From positions 1 through 51,961 of the forward strand of contig JANXWC010000065.1 of assembly GCA_025351355.1 (NCBI GenBank): DNA of 51,961 bases, given 5' to 3'. This document shows, in pieces, positions 25,233 through 34,456 of the stretch. The DNA is from Hyphomicrobiaceae bacterium (GTDB lineage Bacteria > Pseudomonadota > Alphaproteobacteria > Rhizobiales > Hyphomicrobiaceae). The notes under the pieces are model-generated. The model was not told the DNA's origin, ran no database searches, and saw only the letters and a program-made list of their open reading frames with translations. The position numbers were made by a program, and so were the translations under genes. Within the stretch, counting starts at the first letter, position 1, and each line of letters begins with the position of its first letter.

Positions 25233-27932
25233 ATGAACATCCATGCCAAGCTTGAATCGGTGCCGCAAGCGGTCGCTGCCGATGAAGATCCAGACGAGAC
25301 ACGCGACTGGCTCGGCGCGTTTGATGCGCTGCACGCGCATGGGGGGCGAGAACGGGCGCAATTCCTGTTGGAGCGGCTGGAAGAGAAAGCCAAGGACCTT
25401 GGCATCATTTCCGAACTGCCGCCCTTCTCGCCGTACCGCAATACCATTCCGCTCGAGGCACAGCAGCCTTATCCCGGCGATCTCGCACTGGAGGAGCGCA
25501 TCACGGCTATCGTCCGCTGGAACGCGCTGGCGATGGTCATGCGTGCCAACGCCGCGCATGGCGATCTCGGGGGGCATATTGCAAGTTATGCCTCCGCAGC
25601 AGAGATCTTCGAGATCGGTTTCAATCATTTTTTTCGTGCGGGGACGAACGCGGGGGATGGTGACCTGGTATTTTTCCAACCGCACTCCGCGCCGGGGATC
25701 TATGCCCGCGCTTTTCTGGAAGGACGGCTTAGCGAGGTTCAACTGGCGCATTACCGTCAGGAGGTGGGTGGGAAAGGCCAAGGCCTCAGTTCGTATCCGC
25801 ACCCGTGGCTGATGCCGGACTTCTGGCAATTTCCGACGGGGTCGATGGGGCTGGGTCCCATCAACGCTGTTTATCAGGCGCGCTTTCTCAGATATTTGCG
25901 TGACCGTGGGCTGGCAGCGACGGACCACCGCCACGTCTGGGGTGTATTCGGCGACGGCGAAATGGATGAGCCGGAAAGCATCGCCGGACTGTCACTGGCG
26001 GCGCGTGAAGGCCTCGACAACCTGACCTTCGTCATCAATTGCAATTTGCAGCGGCTCGACGGACCCGTGCGCGGCAATGGCCAGATCATCCAGGAATTGG
26101 AGTCGACCTTTCGCGGCGCTGGCTGGAACGTGATCAAGGTGCTGTGGGGCTCGGACTGGGATCCGCTGTTCACGCGCGATACAGATCACGCGCTGCTCCG
26201 GCGTTTTGCGGCAACCGTGGATGGAAAGTATCAGACGCTCGGCGCCAAGGACGGAGCCTATAATCTCGCGCATTTCTTCGGTGAAGATGTTGCCGTCAAA
26301 GCACTGGTCAGCCACATGTCAGATGCCGAAATCGACGCCTTGAAACGTGGCGGCCACGACTTCCGCAAACTGCACGCGGCGTTCGCTGCGGCGCAAGCGC
26401 ACAAGGGCAGGCCGACGGTCATCCTTGCTAAGACGAAGAAGGGGTATGGCATGGGCGGGGCCGCCGAAAGCCGCATGACCGCCCACCAAGCCAAGAAGCT
26501 TGATGTGGATGCGCTGAAGGTGTTGCGCGACAGGTTCTCGCTCGCATTGACCGATGACGATGTCGCCAACCTGCGGTTCTACCAGCCAACTGAGACCAGC
26601 CCGGAAATGTCCTATCTGCGTGAGCGGCGTGCGGCACTCGGTGGCCCATTGCCGCGCCGGCATCGCAAAGCGTTATCGATCGACGTCCCGCCACTCGAAA
26701 GCTACGCGAAGTTCGCGCTTGAAGCCGATGGCAAGGCAATGTCGACGACCACCGCGCTGGTGCGCATGATCGGTGGGCTGTTGCGCGACAAGACGCTTGG
26801 CCCACGTATCGTGCCGATCGTCGCCGACGAAGCCCGCACCTTCGGCATGGCCAACTTGTTTCGCCAGATCGGCATCTACTCCCCTGTGGGACAGTTGTAC
26901 GAGCCGGAAGATGCAAGCTCGATGCTCAGCTATCGTGAAGCGAAAGACGGCCAGTTGCTCGAAGAGGGCATCACCGAAGCCGGCTCTCTCTCATCCTGGA
27001 CTGCGGCGGCCACTGCCTACAGCGCGCACGGTATAGCCATGCTGCCGATGTATATCTACTACTCGATGTTCGGTTTCCAGCGCGTCGGCGATCTCATCTG
27101 GGCGGCGGCTGATCAGCGCGCGCGCGGCTTTCTATTCGGTGCGACGGCAGGACGAACGACGCTCGGCGGCGAGGGCCTGCAGCATCAGGACGGCAGTAGT
27201 CATCTTATCGCTGCGACCATTCCGAACTGCCGCGCGTACGATCCAGCATTCGCCGGCGAGCTTGCCGTTATACTCGATCATGGCGCCCGCTCGATGCTGG
27301 GCCAGCAGCGTGACGAATTTTATTACATCACGGTCATGAACGAGAATTACGCGCAGCCGTCGCTGCCTGCAGGTGTGGCGGATGACGTTATAAAGGGGCT
27401 GTATCGTTTCGGCGCACAGCAGCCGAGGCTCCAGCCACGCGGGTCGGTGCGCTTGCTGGGTGCCGGTGCCATCATGGGAGAAGTGATCGCTGCGGCTGAG
27501 CTATTGGCGCGGGACTGGCAAATCGCGTCAGAGATCTTTTCGGCAACCAGTTTCAGCGAACTCGCTAAGGACGCTCGCGAGATCGAGCGATGTAATCGCC
27601 TGTCTGCGTCGGGCTCGCTGCAAGAAAGCCATGTTGGCCGCATGTTGCCTGGAAAAGTACCGATCATCGCCGCCACCGACTATGTGCGTGCATTGCCGGC
27701 GATGATTGCGCCCTATCTCGACGCGCGCCTGACGATACTCGGCACCGATGGGTTCGGACGCAGCGATACGCGCAGCCAATTGCGCAGGTTCTTCGAAGTC
27801 GATCGGCAACATGTCGTGTTGGCGGCGCTGGAAGCGTTGGTGCGCGACGGCACGTTGCCGCGCACAAGTGTCGGCGAAGCCATCACAAAATACGGCATAG
27901 ACGCCGAAGCCCCGGCCCCTTGGACGATTTGA
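25233..27932 (+). CDS. aceE: Pyruvate dehydrogenase E1 component, homodimeric type
   Basis: An 899-residue E1 of the AceE type (E. coli 887). The thiamine diphosphate motif reads GDGEMDEPES and ends around the asparagine in FVINCNLQRLDGP. AceE-specific stretches include SSYPHPWLMPDFWQFPTGSM and GRTTLGGEGLQHQDGSSH. It decarboxylates pyruvate and acetylates the lipoyl group of E2. GGAG 7 nt before ATG 25233 supports that start over the ATG at 25194. It is followed after 9 bp by an E2-like gene. Alphaproteobacteria usually have the heterodimeric PdhAB, so this may be a second, regulated system. Confidence 0.95.
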   Translation: MNIHAKLESVPQAVAADEDPDETRDWLGAFDALHAHGGRERAQFLLERLEEKAKDLGIISELPPFSPYRNTIPLEAQQPYPGDLALEERITAIVRWNALAMVMRANAAHGDLGGHIASYASAAEIFEIGFNHFFRAGTNAGDGDLVFFQPHSAPGIYARAFLEGRLSEVQLAHYRQEVGGKGQGLSSYPHPWLMPDFWQFPTGSMGLGPINAVYQARFLRYLRDRGLAATDHRHVWGVFGDGEMDEPESIAGLSLAAREGLDNLTFVINCNLQRLDGPVRGNGQIIQELESTFRGAGWNVIKVLWGSDWDPLFTRDTDHALLRRFAATVDGKYQTLGAKDGAYNLAHFFGEDVAVKALVSHMSDAEIDALKRGGHDFRKLHAAFAAAQAHKGRPTVILAKTKKGYGMGGAAESRMTAHQAKKLDVDALKVLRDRFSLALTDDDVANLRFYQPTETSPEMSYLRERRAALGGPLPRRHRKALSIDVPPLESYAKFALEADGKAMSTTTALVRMIGGLLRDKTLGPRIVPIVADEARTFGMANLFRQIGIYSPVGQLYEPEDASSMLSYREAKDGQLLEEGITEAGSLSSWTAAATAYSAHGIAMLPMYIYYSMFGFQRVGDLIWAAADQRARGFLFGATAGRTTLGGEGLQHQDGSSHLIAATIPNCRAYDPAFAGELAVILDHGARSMLGQQRDEFYYITVMNENYAQPSLPAGVADDVIKGLYRFGAQQPRLQPRGSVRLLGAGAIMGEVIAAAELLARDWQIASEIFSATSFSELAKDAREIERCNRLSASGSLQESHVGRMLPGKVPIIAATDYVRALPAMIAPYLDARLTILGTDGFGRSDTRSQLRRFFEVDRQHVVLAALEALVRDGTLPRTSVGEAITKYGIDAEAPAPWTI

Positions 27933-27941
27933 TCCTATCCC

Positions 27942-28868
27942 ATGCATATAAGCACTTCTCCGCCACCCTATGCGAGTCCGCCCGTGCAACTCTACGCGCG
28001 CAAGCTCGGTATTGATCTTACCACGGTCGGCGCCACCGGACCGCGCGGGCGCATCCTGCAGGAAGATGTGGAACGTTACATTCGTGCCGCGCTAAGCAGG
28101 GCGAATGCGATCGTGACACCATCAGCTAACACGCTGTTGCGCGGCGATACCGCACCCGAAATCGACTTCGCCAAATTTGGCAGCATCGAGCGGCAACCGC
28201 TCTCGCGTGTTCGTCGGCTTTCTGGGCCGGCGCTCACTCGCAGTTGGCAAACCATCCCGCACGTCACCAATTTCGATCAAGCTGATGTGACCGATCTCGA
28301 GGCGTTTCGTGTGTCGCTCAGTGGCGCGGCGCTGGCGGGCGAAGCCAAGGTGACGATGCTGGCTTTTCTGATCAAGGCGGCGGCCGCGGCGCTCAAGACA
28401 TTTCCTGAGTTGAACGCTTCCTTGAGCGGCGGGGATATCATCCTCAAGCGTTACGTCCACATCGGTTTTGCGGTTGACACGCCCGGTGGCTTGTTGGTGC
28501 CAGTAATCCGCGATTGCGATGCGAAGGGCGTACGCGAACTGGCGGCGGAAATGGCTGGTCTCGCCGGACGTGCCCGCGACGGCAAGCTGAAGGCCACAGA
28601 AATGCACGGCGGTTGTTTCTCGATTTCATCGCTCGGCGGTATCGGCGGCACCGGCTTCACGCCGATCATCAATGCGCCGGAAGTGGCCATCCTTGGCGCC
28701 GCACGTACGGCGATGAAGCCGCAATGGAACGGCAGCGCATTCGTGCCCCGCCTGATGCTGCCGCTCTGTCTGTCGTGGGATCATCGCGTCATCGACGGCG
28801 CACTCGCAGCACGTTTTCTATCGCACCTCTGCGGTTTGCTCGCCGACCTGCGCCGCGTCGGCCTTTAA
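27942..28868 (+). CDS. 2-oxo acid dehydrogenase E2-like acyltransferase without lipoyl domain
   Basis: At 308 residues it starts directly with a peripheral subunit-binding domain (about 10-48: VQLYARKLGIDLTTVG, then GPRGRILQEDVE). The catalytic acetyltransferase domain follows, with IPHVTNFDQADVTDLEAFR and the active-site H281-x3-D285-G286. Normal E2 proteins are 400-600 residues with one to three lipoyl domains in front, and none is encoded here: only 9 bp separate this gene from aceE. It would need a lipoyl domain in trans or act as a structural core. No E3 gene is nearby. ATG 27942 has no good RBS, so translation may be coupled to aceE. Confidence 0.88.
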   Translation: MHISTSPPPYASPPVQLYARKLGIDLTTVGATGPRGRILQEDVERYIRAALSRANAIVTPSANTLLRGDTAPEIDFAKFGSIERQPLSRVRRLSGPALTRSWQTIPHVTNFDQADVTDLEAFRVSLSGAALAGEAKVTMLAFLIKAAAAALKTFPELNASLSGGDIILKRYVHIGFAVDTPGGLLVPVIRDCDAKGVRELAAEMAGLAGRARDGKLKATEMHGGCFSISSLGGIGGTGFTPIINAPEVAILGAARTAMKPQWNGSAFVPRLMLPLCLSWDHRVIDGALAARFLSHLCGLLADLRRVGL

Positions 28869-28938
28869 GCAGGTTTGATCGGCCTGCGATGACGTATCGA
28901 CGTTTGGAAAATCAAGCCAATCTAAGAAGGGGACACTC

Positions 28939-30141
28939 ATGGCCACCAAGCCTAAGACCAAGATCGCCGCGGCGAAGACATCACACGTGGGAGCGAAAAC
29001 TATCCGCGTCACGACACATGCCGGTCCCGGCGCCAACGCGACGATGCACGAGGTGCCTTGGCCAAAGGTGCCGCCGAAAGGGGCGTTGATCAAGATCGGC
29101 GCCTGTGGTGTGTGCGGTACCGATCAGCACATTCTCAAGGGGCACTGGCCCAAACCCTTGCCGTGGCCGTTCACGCTCGGGCATGAATTGGCGGGCGTGA
29201 TCGTCGAAATCGGTGCCGAACTGAAGACCGATCATTCAGGAAAGCCGATCAACGTCGGCTCCAAGCTGATGTTGCCGCCGCTGATGCCGTGCGGGTTCTG
29301 CGACTGGTGCAAGCGCTACCCCGAGCAATCCAACAAATGCCTGACGCCGGTCTACTACGGGCGCTATCTCGGCTTCGACAAGCCGCCGCATCTGTGGGGT
29401 GGCTGGGCCGAATACGTCTACGTCGACTTCGAGGAATTGCCGGGTACCAAGATCTACAAACTGCCCGATGACATGAGTTTGTTGCTTGGCTCGTTGTCGG
29501 AACCGCTGACATCGTGCATTCGCGGATTCAATCGCGCCATCCGGGCCGGCGGTTTTAAATGGGGCGACACGGTCGTCATCCAGGGCACGGGCCCGATCGG
29601 CATTCTCGCCATTGCGGCGGCTCAGGAAATGGGGGCATCTCGCGTCATTGCGGTCGGCGCACCAGAAGCGCCCCGCCTGAAGTTGGCCCGCGCGTTCGGC
29701 GCTGAAGCCACCGTCGACATCGAAAAGTTCGTCTCCGCGGACGCACGCATCAAGCGTGTGCGCGACATCGTCGGCGGCTACGGCGCCGATGTGGTAATGG
29801 ATTGCTCCGGTCATCCGACGGCTGGTCCGGAAGGCATCGAATTCCTGCGTGACGGCGGCACCTATATCGAGATGGGGCAGTTCACCGACGCCGGTCCGAT
29901 CATGACAAACTGGCACCGCATCTGCACCAAGGACATTACCTTGCTGGGCTCGTGGGCCTTCACGGCGAACGATTTGCCACTTGGCGTGGACATGCTGCAC
30001 CGAGCGCGCGACAAGTATCCCTGGCGCAAAATGCAAACATTATTTCCGTTCACGCTGGAGGGCATCAACGATGCCGTGGCGCAGGCGATGGCGATGAAAA
30101 CCGTCAAGAGCACGATCGTGCCGTTTCCGGATCTGGAATGA
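28939..30141 (+). CDS. Zinc-dependent medium-chain alcohol dehydrogenase
   Basis: An MDR-superfamily enzyme. The catalytic zinc site is C59 in GVCGTD with GHE at 81-83. Structural-zinc cysteines are C118, C121, C124 and C134, so the last gap is nine residues, longer than the usual seven. The nucleotide-binding motif reads GTGPIGILAIAAA. The first 20 residues are a lysine/alanine-rich extension. It likely oxidises a polyol or secondary alcohol with NAD; the substrate is unknown. AAGGGGAC just before ATG 28939 is a strong RBS. It lies 70 bp after the E2 gene and may be cotranscribed. Confidence 0.87.
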   Translation: MATKPKTKIAAAKTSHVGAKTIRVTTHAGPGANATMHEVPWPKVPPKGALIKIGACGVCGTDQHILKGHWPKPLPWPFTLGHELAGVIVEIGAELKTDHSGKPINVGSKLMLPPLMPCGFCDWCKRYPEQSNKCLTPVYYGRYLGFDKPPHLWGGWAEYVYVDFEELPGTKIYKLPDDMSLLLGSLSEPLTSCIRGFNRAIRAGGFKWGDTVVIQGTGPIGILAIAAAQEMGASRVIAVGAPEAPRLKLARAFGAEATVDIEKFVSADARIKRVRDIVGGYGADVVMDCSGHPTAGPEGIEFLRDGGTYIEMGQFTDAGPIMTNWHRICTKDITLLGSWAFTANDLPLGVDMLHRARDKYPWRKMQTLFPFTLEGINDAVAQAMAMKTVKSTIVPFPDLE

Positions 30142-30162
30142 TCCACCGGTGAGGTGGGCGTA

Positions 30163-30885
30163 TTACTCCGGGCGCAACAGGCGGGTGGCGATCGGGTAAA
30201 GCCCTTCCTGGCCGATGACTATGACGTTGAGGCCATCCGGGCCGAACAACGGATCGAAGGCCTTGTCGAGCACATTGAGGCCGCCGGTAAATGCGCCGAA
30301 TGCGGGCATGACGAGGCGGCGGCCGTTGCCGATAAAGCAGGGACGCCGGATGGTGTGCCCATATAACGAAATGCGTGCCGACGGGTGCAGGTGGCCGCCG
30401 ATCTCATGCGTCACGCGCGCTTCGCGTGGTGCGTGCCGCAGGGTGATGCCGGAGAGTGCCAGCTCGGCGCAGACCGTGCCGCCAAGTGACGGGGCAATTT
30501 CCGGATCATGGTTGCCGGTGATCCAGATCCAACGGCGACCTTCCTGCAGCATGGCAATGATCCGCACGTCGTCATCTTCAATGCGATCGGCCGCGCGTGC
30601 ATCGTGCAGGCTGTCGCCGAGCGCGATGATTGTCTCGGGTGCGTGCCTGTCGATGGCTTCGGCCAACTTCACCAATGTCGCACGGGTGTCATAAGGTGGC
30701 AGCATGCGGCCGCGTGCGGCATGTGATGAACCTTTTTCCAGATGCAAGTCTGCGACCAGTAGTGCCCGCTCGGCCGGCCAGTAGAGTGAGCCGGTTATGT
30801 CGGCGATCAGAACCTTGCCGCAAACGGTAAACGCGTGCGTGGTCCCGTCACGTGGGTCGAAGCGATCGGCGGCGAGTTTGAGCAT
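30163..30885 (-). CDS. pdeM: Ligase-associated DNA damage response endonuclease PdeM
   Basis: A calcineurin-like metallophosphoesterase with LLVADLHLEKGSSHAARG (first Asp/His metal pair), LGDSLHD, TGNHDPE and a late GHLHP motif. This combination with LEKGSS is specific to the PdeM group that accompanies a DNA ligase and an Lhr-type helicase in repair operons. The Lhr-type helicase lies on the same strand 860 bp upstream, but no ligase or exonuclease gene is in the window. A GTG at 30909 would add eight residues; ATG 30885 is chosen with moderate certainty. Confidence 0.88.
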   Translation of the reverse strand: MLKLAADRFDPRDGTTHAFTVCGKVLIADITGSLYWPAERALLVADLHLEKGSSHAARGRMLPPYDTRATLVKLAEAIDRHAPETIIALGDSLHDARAADRIEDDDVRIIAMLQEGRRWIWITGNHDPEIAPSLGGTVCAELALSGITLRHAPREARVTHEIGGHLHPSARISLYGHTIRRPCFIGNGRRLVMPAFGAFTGGLNVLDKAFDPLFGPDGLNVIVIGQEGLYPIATRLLRPE

Positions 30886-31136
30886 CTTATGATCCAGACT
30901 GAGGTGCACATGTGATAGCCGCGTCGTCAGCCGATGTCAGCTGGTGGCGATTTATTTGCACTTCTGTTTCCGTGTGCACGCCCGTTCTGATCGACTGATT
31001 GCGGCGCCGGCGTGTCGAGATGACGGGAAATCCGCGGGTTTACAGTTGGACAGTTGACGCAGGCCGCGCGCAATCAGATAGTGTTGTAATTTCGCACGTC
31101 AGTTTTACATTTCGGAGATATTGGGAGAAGTTCGCG

Positions 31137-31739
31137 ATGAGACGTTTCTCGCTTGGCTTGATTTTATTGATTGCAGGTTCCGGCGTATTTGCGCGCGCCG
31201 ACACAAACGCTGATTGTGTCCAGAACAGTGATCGCGAGCTGCAAATCAGGGCGTGCAACAAGGTCCTCCGCGAAGACGATGAAGCGGCTTGGGCGCTGTT
31301 CAATCGCGGCCTCGCCTACAACGCCACCAAGCGACACGAAGAGGCGCTCAAGGATTTCACGCGTTACATCGCGCTGAAGCCGAACGATCACACCGGATAC
31401 AACGATCGCGGTAACGCCAAGGTGCGGCTCGGTAAAGAAGAAGACGCGCTGCTCGACTATGCCAAGGCGATCAAGATCAAGCCGGACTACGCGCGCGGCT
31501 ACAACAATCGCGGTGAGGCCTACGAGAACATGGAAAAGCTGGATCTGGCACTCGAGGCCTATTCGAAAGCCATCGAACTCGATCCGAAATATGCCCGCGC
31601 GTACTCCAATCGCGGGGATATCTACCGCAAGAAAGAGATGCGCGACAAAGCCATCGCCGACTATGGCCGCGCGCTTGGCATCGATCCCAATCTGGCGAGT
31701 GCGCGCGAGGAATTGATCAAGCTTGGTGTTGCGCCGTAA
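31137..31739 (+). CDS. Exported TPR-repeat protein
   Basis: A signal peptide (RRFSLGLILLIAGSGVFARA) is followed by four consecutive TPR units, such as AWALFNRGLAYNATKRHEEA and YNNRGEAYENMEKLDLALEA, filling the rest of the 200-residue protein. GGGAGAAG ahead of ATG 31137 supports this start; an in-frame ATG at 30999 would bury the signal peptide. It is inserted in opposite orientation between the Lhr helicase and pdeM, ending 5 bp from the helicase stop. Partner unknown. Confidence 0.85.
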   Translation: MRRFSLGLILLIAGSGVFARADTNADCVQNSDRELQIRACNKVLREDDEAAWALFNRGLAYNATKRHEEALKDFTRYIALKPNDHTGYNDRGNAKVRLGKEEDALLDYAKAIKIKPDYARGYNNRGEAYENMEKLDLALEAYSKAIELDPKYARAYSNRGDIYRKKEMRDKAIADYGRALGIDPNLASAREELIKLGVAP

Positions 31740-31744
31740 TGCGC

Positions 31745-34357
31745 CTATCCCTCGTTCGCTTCGCGGACCAGATCGTCGGCGGCGAGCCGCAGCAGATCTT
31801 CGCGCGCGCTACCTCCGAACACCAGCTCCTTGCCGATGTCGAGCAGCACGGGCACGGCCAACGGTGAAACGTGGCTGAGCTGTTGGTGACGGATGTGGCC
31901 CTTGATGCGCCGCAAGAAGTCGCCGAGCCGCCCGATGTCAAGCAGACCGGTGGAGGCATCGGCCCAGGCGGCTTCGAGCAGGATATGGTGGGGCTCATGC
32001 TGGCGCAGCACATTGTAAATCAAGTCGGATGACACGGTTACCTGCCGACCGTTTTTCTCTTTGCCGGGATGTCTCCGCTCGATCAGCCCGGCGATGACGG
32101 CACACATGCGGAACGTGCGCTTCATCATGCTGCTTTCGGCCAGCCAGGCATCGAGATCGTCGCCCAGCATGTCTTCCTCGAACAAGTGGGCGAGGTTCAA
32201 TCGACCGTTGCCAATCATGGCGTTGAGGTTGCCAAGGCCCCAGATGGCCAGCGCATAGTCGCTGGCGACAAAGCCCAGGGGGGCCGCACCGGCGCGATCA
32301 AGACGTCGTGTCAGCAGCATGCCAAGTGTCTGATGCGCCAACCGGCCCTCGAACGGATAAGCGACGAGAAAATGATGGTTGCCGCGCGGAAAAGTTTCAA
32401 TCAACACTTGGTCAGGAGCGGGAATGACCGAACGCTGCGCCTGCATTTCCAGCCATTCGGCCACCGGCTGCGGCAGACCCGACCAGGCGGCGTGATCGGC
32501 GAGCATCGTGCGGACGCGAGCAGCCAAATGCGTGGAGAGCGGAAACTTGCCGCCGCCATAGCTGGGAATCTTGGCATCGTTCGAGGGACTGCGCGTTACG
32601 TACGCCTCCATTTCGCGCATGCCCTCAAAACGGAGGATTTCTCCCGCAAAAATAAAGGTATCACCGGGTGTCAGTTGTTCGAGAAACCATTCCTCCATTT
32701 CGCCAAGCATGCGGCCGCCGGTCAGCAGGCGCGGTTGCCCGGGTTTGCCGTGCCGCGCGCGTCCGCCAAGACGAACCTTGATCATGGGAGCTTCGACGAT
32801 GGTGCCGGCATTGAGCCTGTAAAGTTGAGCAAGACGGGGATGGGAAAGTCGGAGCAGCCCGTCGCCGGCGGGGCGCAGCCGCGCAAAACGCTCATACGCC
32901 TTGAGCGCGTAACCTCCGGTCGACACGAAAGCCAATACGCGGTCGAAGGTCGCGCGGTCCAGGCTGGCGTAGGGGGTAGCCGAGCGGACTTCGTCGTAGA
33001 GCGCAGCGGGATGGAACGGGCCTGCGCACGCCGTCCCCCAGACATGCTGCGCCAGCACATCCAAGGCGCCGGTGCGCGATTGGACAGCATCCTGGGCACC
33101 GGCAGCCGCCGCATCGAGGGCTGCGCGACATTCGAGAACCTCAAATCGATTGGCTGGAACCAAGATCGCGCGGCTGGGTTCGTCGAGCCGGTGATTGGCG
33201 CGTCCGATGCGCTGGATGAGGCGGCTCGCGCCCTTCGGCGCGCCGACGTTGATGACCAGGTCGACGTCGCCCCAGTCGATGCCCAGATCGAGTGTGGACG
33301 TCGCGACGACGGCGCGCAAGGTGCCTGCCACCATCGCCGCCTCGACTTTGCGCCGCTGATTGGCGTCGAGTGAGCCGTGATGCAGCGCGATCGGCAGGGT
33401 GTCTTCGTTGATCTGCCATAGCGCCTGGAATACCAATTCGGCCTGGCTGCGCGTGTTGACGAAAATCAGCGCCAGCCGCGCCCGTTTGATGGCGGCGTAG
33501 ATTTCCGGCATCGCGTAGCGCGCGCTGTGACCAGCCCAGGGCAACGGATTGTCTGTCTGGAGAATACTGAGTTCTGGCGCTGCGCCGCCGGCGATTTGGA
33601 TATGGTCGGCGAGTCCGATCCTGTTTGCGCCATCTGCCTGGGGGCAGAGATAGGCGCATAACTCAGACGGTCGCGCCACCGTCGCCGAGAGGCCGATGCG
33701 GATATGATCGGGGGCAAGTTTGGTCAGGCGCGCTAACCCCAGGGCCAACAGGTCGCCGCGCTTGGATGCGGCGAGCGAATGCAGTTCGTCCAGCAGGACG
33801 GTTCGCAGGCCGCGGAACAAGTGCGCGGCGTCGGCATGACTAAGCATCAGCGCGAGTTGTTCGGGCGTGGTAAGCAAAATATCCGGTGGCTTTATGCGCT
33901 GGCGTTGGCGCACAGCTGCCGAGGTGTCGCCCGTCCGCAGTTCGATTTTGACTTTCAGGCCCATGTCGCCGACTGGAGCGAGCAGATTGCGCCCGACGTC
34001 GGCGGCGAGAGCCTTGAGCGGCGAAATATAGAGCGTGTGCAGCGGACGTGATGGCTGCCGCTGCTTGCCACTCGCCGCTGCGGAGGCCAGCTCGATCAGC
34101 GACGGCAGAAACCCAGCCAGCGTTTTGCCGGCTCCGGTCGGCGCGATCAGCAATGTCGACCGCCGCCGTTGAGATTGCGCGATCAGCCGCAGCTGATGTT
34201 GCCGGGGCTGCCAGCCACGTTGCTGAAACCACGCTTGAAAAACGGGCGGCAGCAGCTCTGCCACGGCCTTCGTCGCAGGTTCCCCGTGCGATGCCGTCAG
34301 CGTCTGCGGACCGACCGCATTGCGAACCGCTTGCTTTGAGGCTCGCGGATTTCCCAT
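31745..34357 (-). CDS. Ligase-associated DEXH-box DNA repair helicase (Lhr-Core type)
   Basis: An 870-residue SF2 helicase. Walker A reads IAPTGAGKTLAGF, motif II LLDELH, motif III LSATVARPSE, and motif VI LIQRIGRANHRLDEPSRA. The C-terminal region has the Lhr winged-helix and core domains (QTLGMLLTRRLDRAG, then DYALAIWGL). The length matches the bacterial short Lhr that travels with a DNA ligase, an exonuclease and PdeM. It is expected to unwind DNA-RNA hybrids or DNA 3'-5' in damage repair. pdeM is on the same strand downstream, separated by a TPR gene. Start at ATG 34357, with a weak RBS. Confidence 0.92.
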   Translation of the reverse strand: MGNPRASKQAVRNAVGPQTLTASHGEPATKAVAELLPPVFQAWFQQRGWQPRQHQLRLIAQSQRRRSTLLIAPTGAGKTLAGFLPSLIELASAAASGKQRQPSRPLHTLYISPLKALAADVGRNLLAPVGDMGLKVKIELRTGDTSAAVRQRQRIKPPDILLTTPEQLALMLSHADAAHLFRGLRTVLLDELHSLAASKRGDLLALGLARLTKLAPDHIRIGLSATVARPSELCAYLCPQADGANRIGLADHIQIAGGAAPELSILQTDNPLPWAGHSARYAMPEIYAAIKRARLALIFVNTRSQAELVFQALWQINEDTLPIALHHGSLDANQRRKVEAAMVAGTLRAVVATSTLDLGIDWGDVDLVINVGAPKGASRLIQRIGRANHRLDEPSRAILVPANRFEVLECRAALDAAAAGAQDAVQSRTGALDVLAQHVWGTACAGPFHPAALYDEVRSATPYASLDRATFDRVLAFVSTGGYALKAYERFARLRPAGDGLLRLSHPRLAQLYRLNAGTIVEAPMIKVRLGGRARHGKPGQPRLLTGGRMLGEMEEWFLEQLTPGDTFIFAGEILRFEGMREMEAYVTRSPSNDAKIPSYGGGKFPLSTHLAARVRTMLADHAAWSGLPQPVAEWLEMQAQRSVIPAPDQVLIETFPRGNHHFLVAYPFEGRLAHQTLGMLLTRRLDRAGAAPLGFVASDYALAIWGLGNLNAMIGNGRLNLAHLFEEDMLGDDLDAWLAESSMMKRTFRMCAVIAGLIERRHPGKEKNGRQVTVSSDLIYNVLRQHEPHHILLEAAWADASTGLLDIGRLGDFLRRIKGHIRHQQLSHVSPLAVPVLLDIGKELVFGGSAREDLLRLAADDLVREANEG

Positions 34358-34456
34358 GTCGTTCGTGTGCTCTCGGGTTTGCCGCGATATCGGCTATCGA
34401 TGCCTCATGACCAATCAACGCATATTGGCGGCTGAAGAACCATGCCGCGCAATTGA

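Noticed and set aside
30999-31136. 46-residue N-terminal extension of the exported TPR protein
   Set aside because: The signal peptide starts at ATG 31137 with GGGAGAAG upstream; the extension would block export.
32069-33373. 434-codon plus-strand frame
   Set aside because: Antisense to the Lhr-type helicase, with no recognisable motif.
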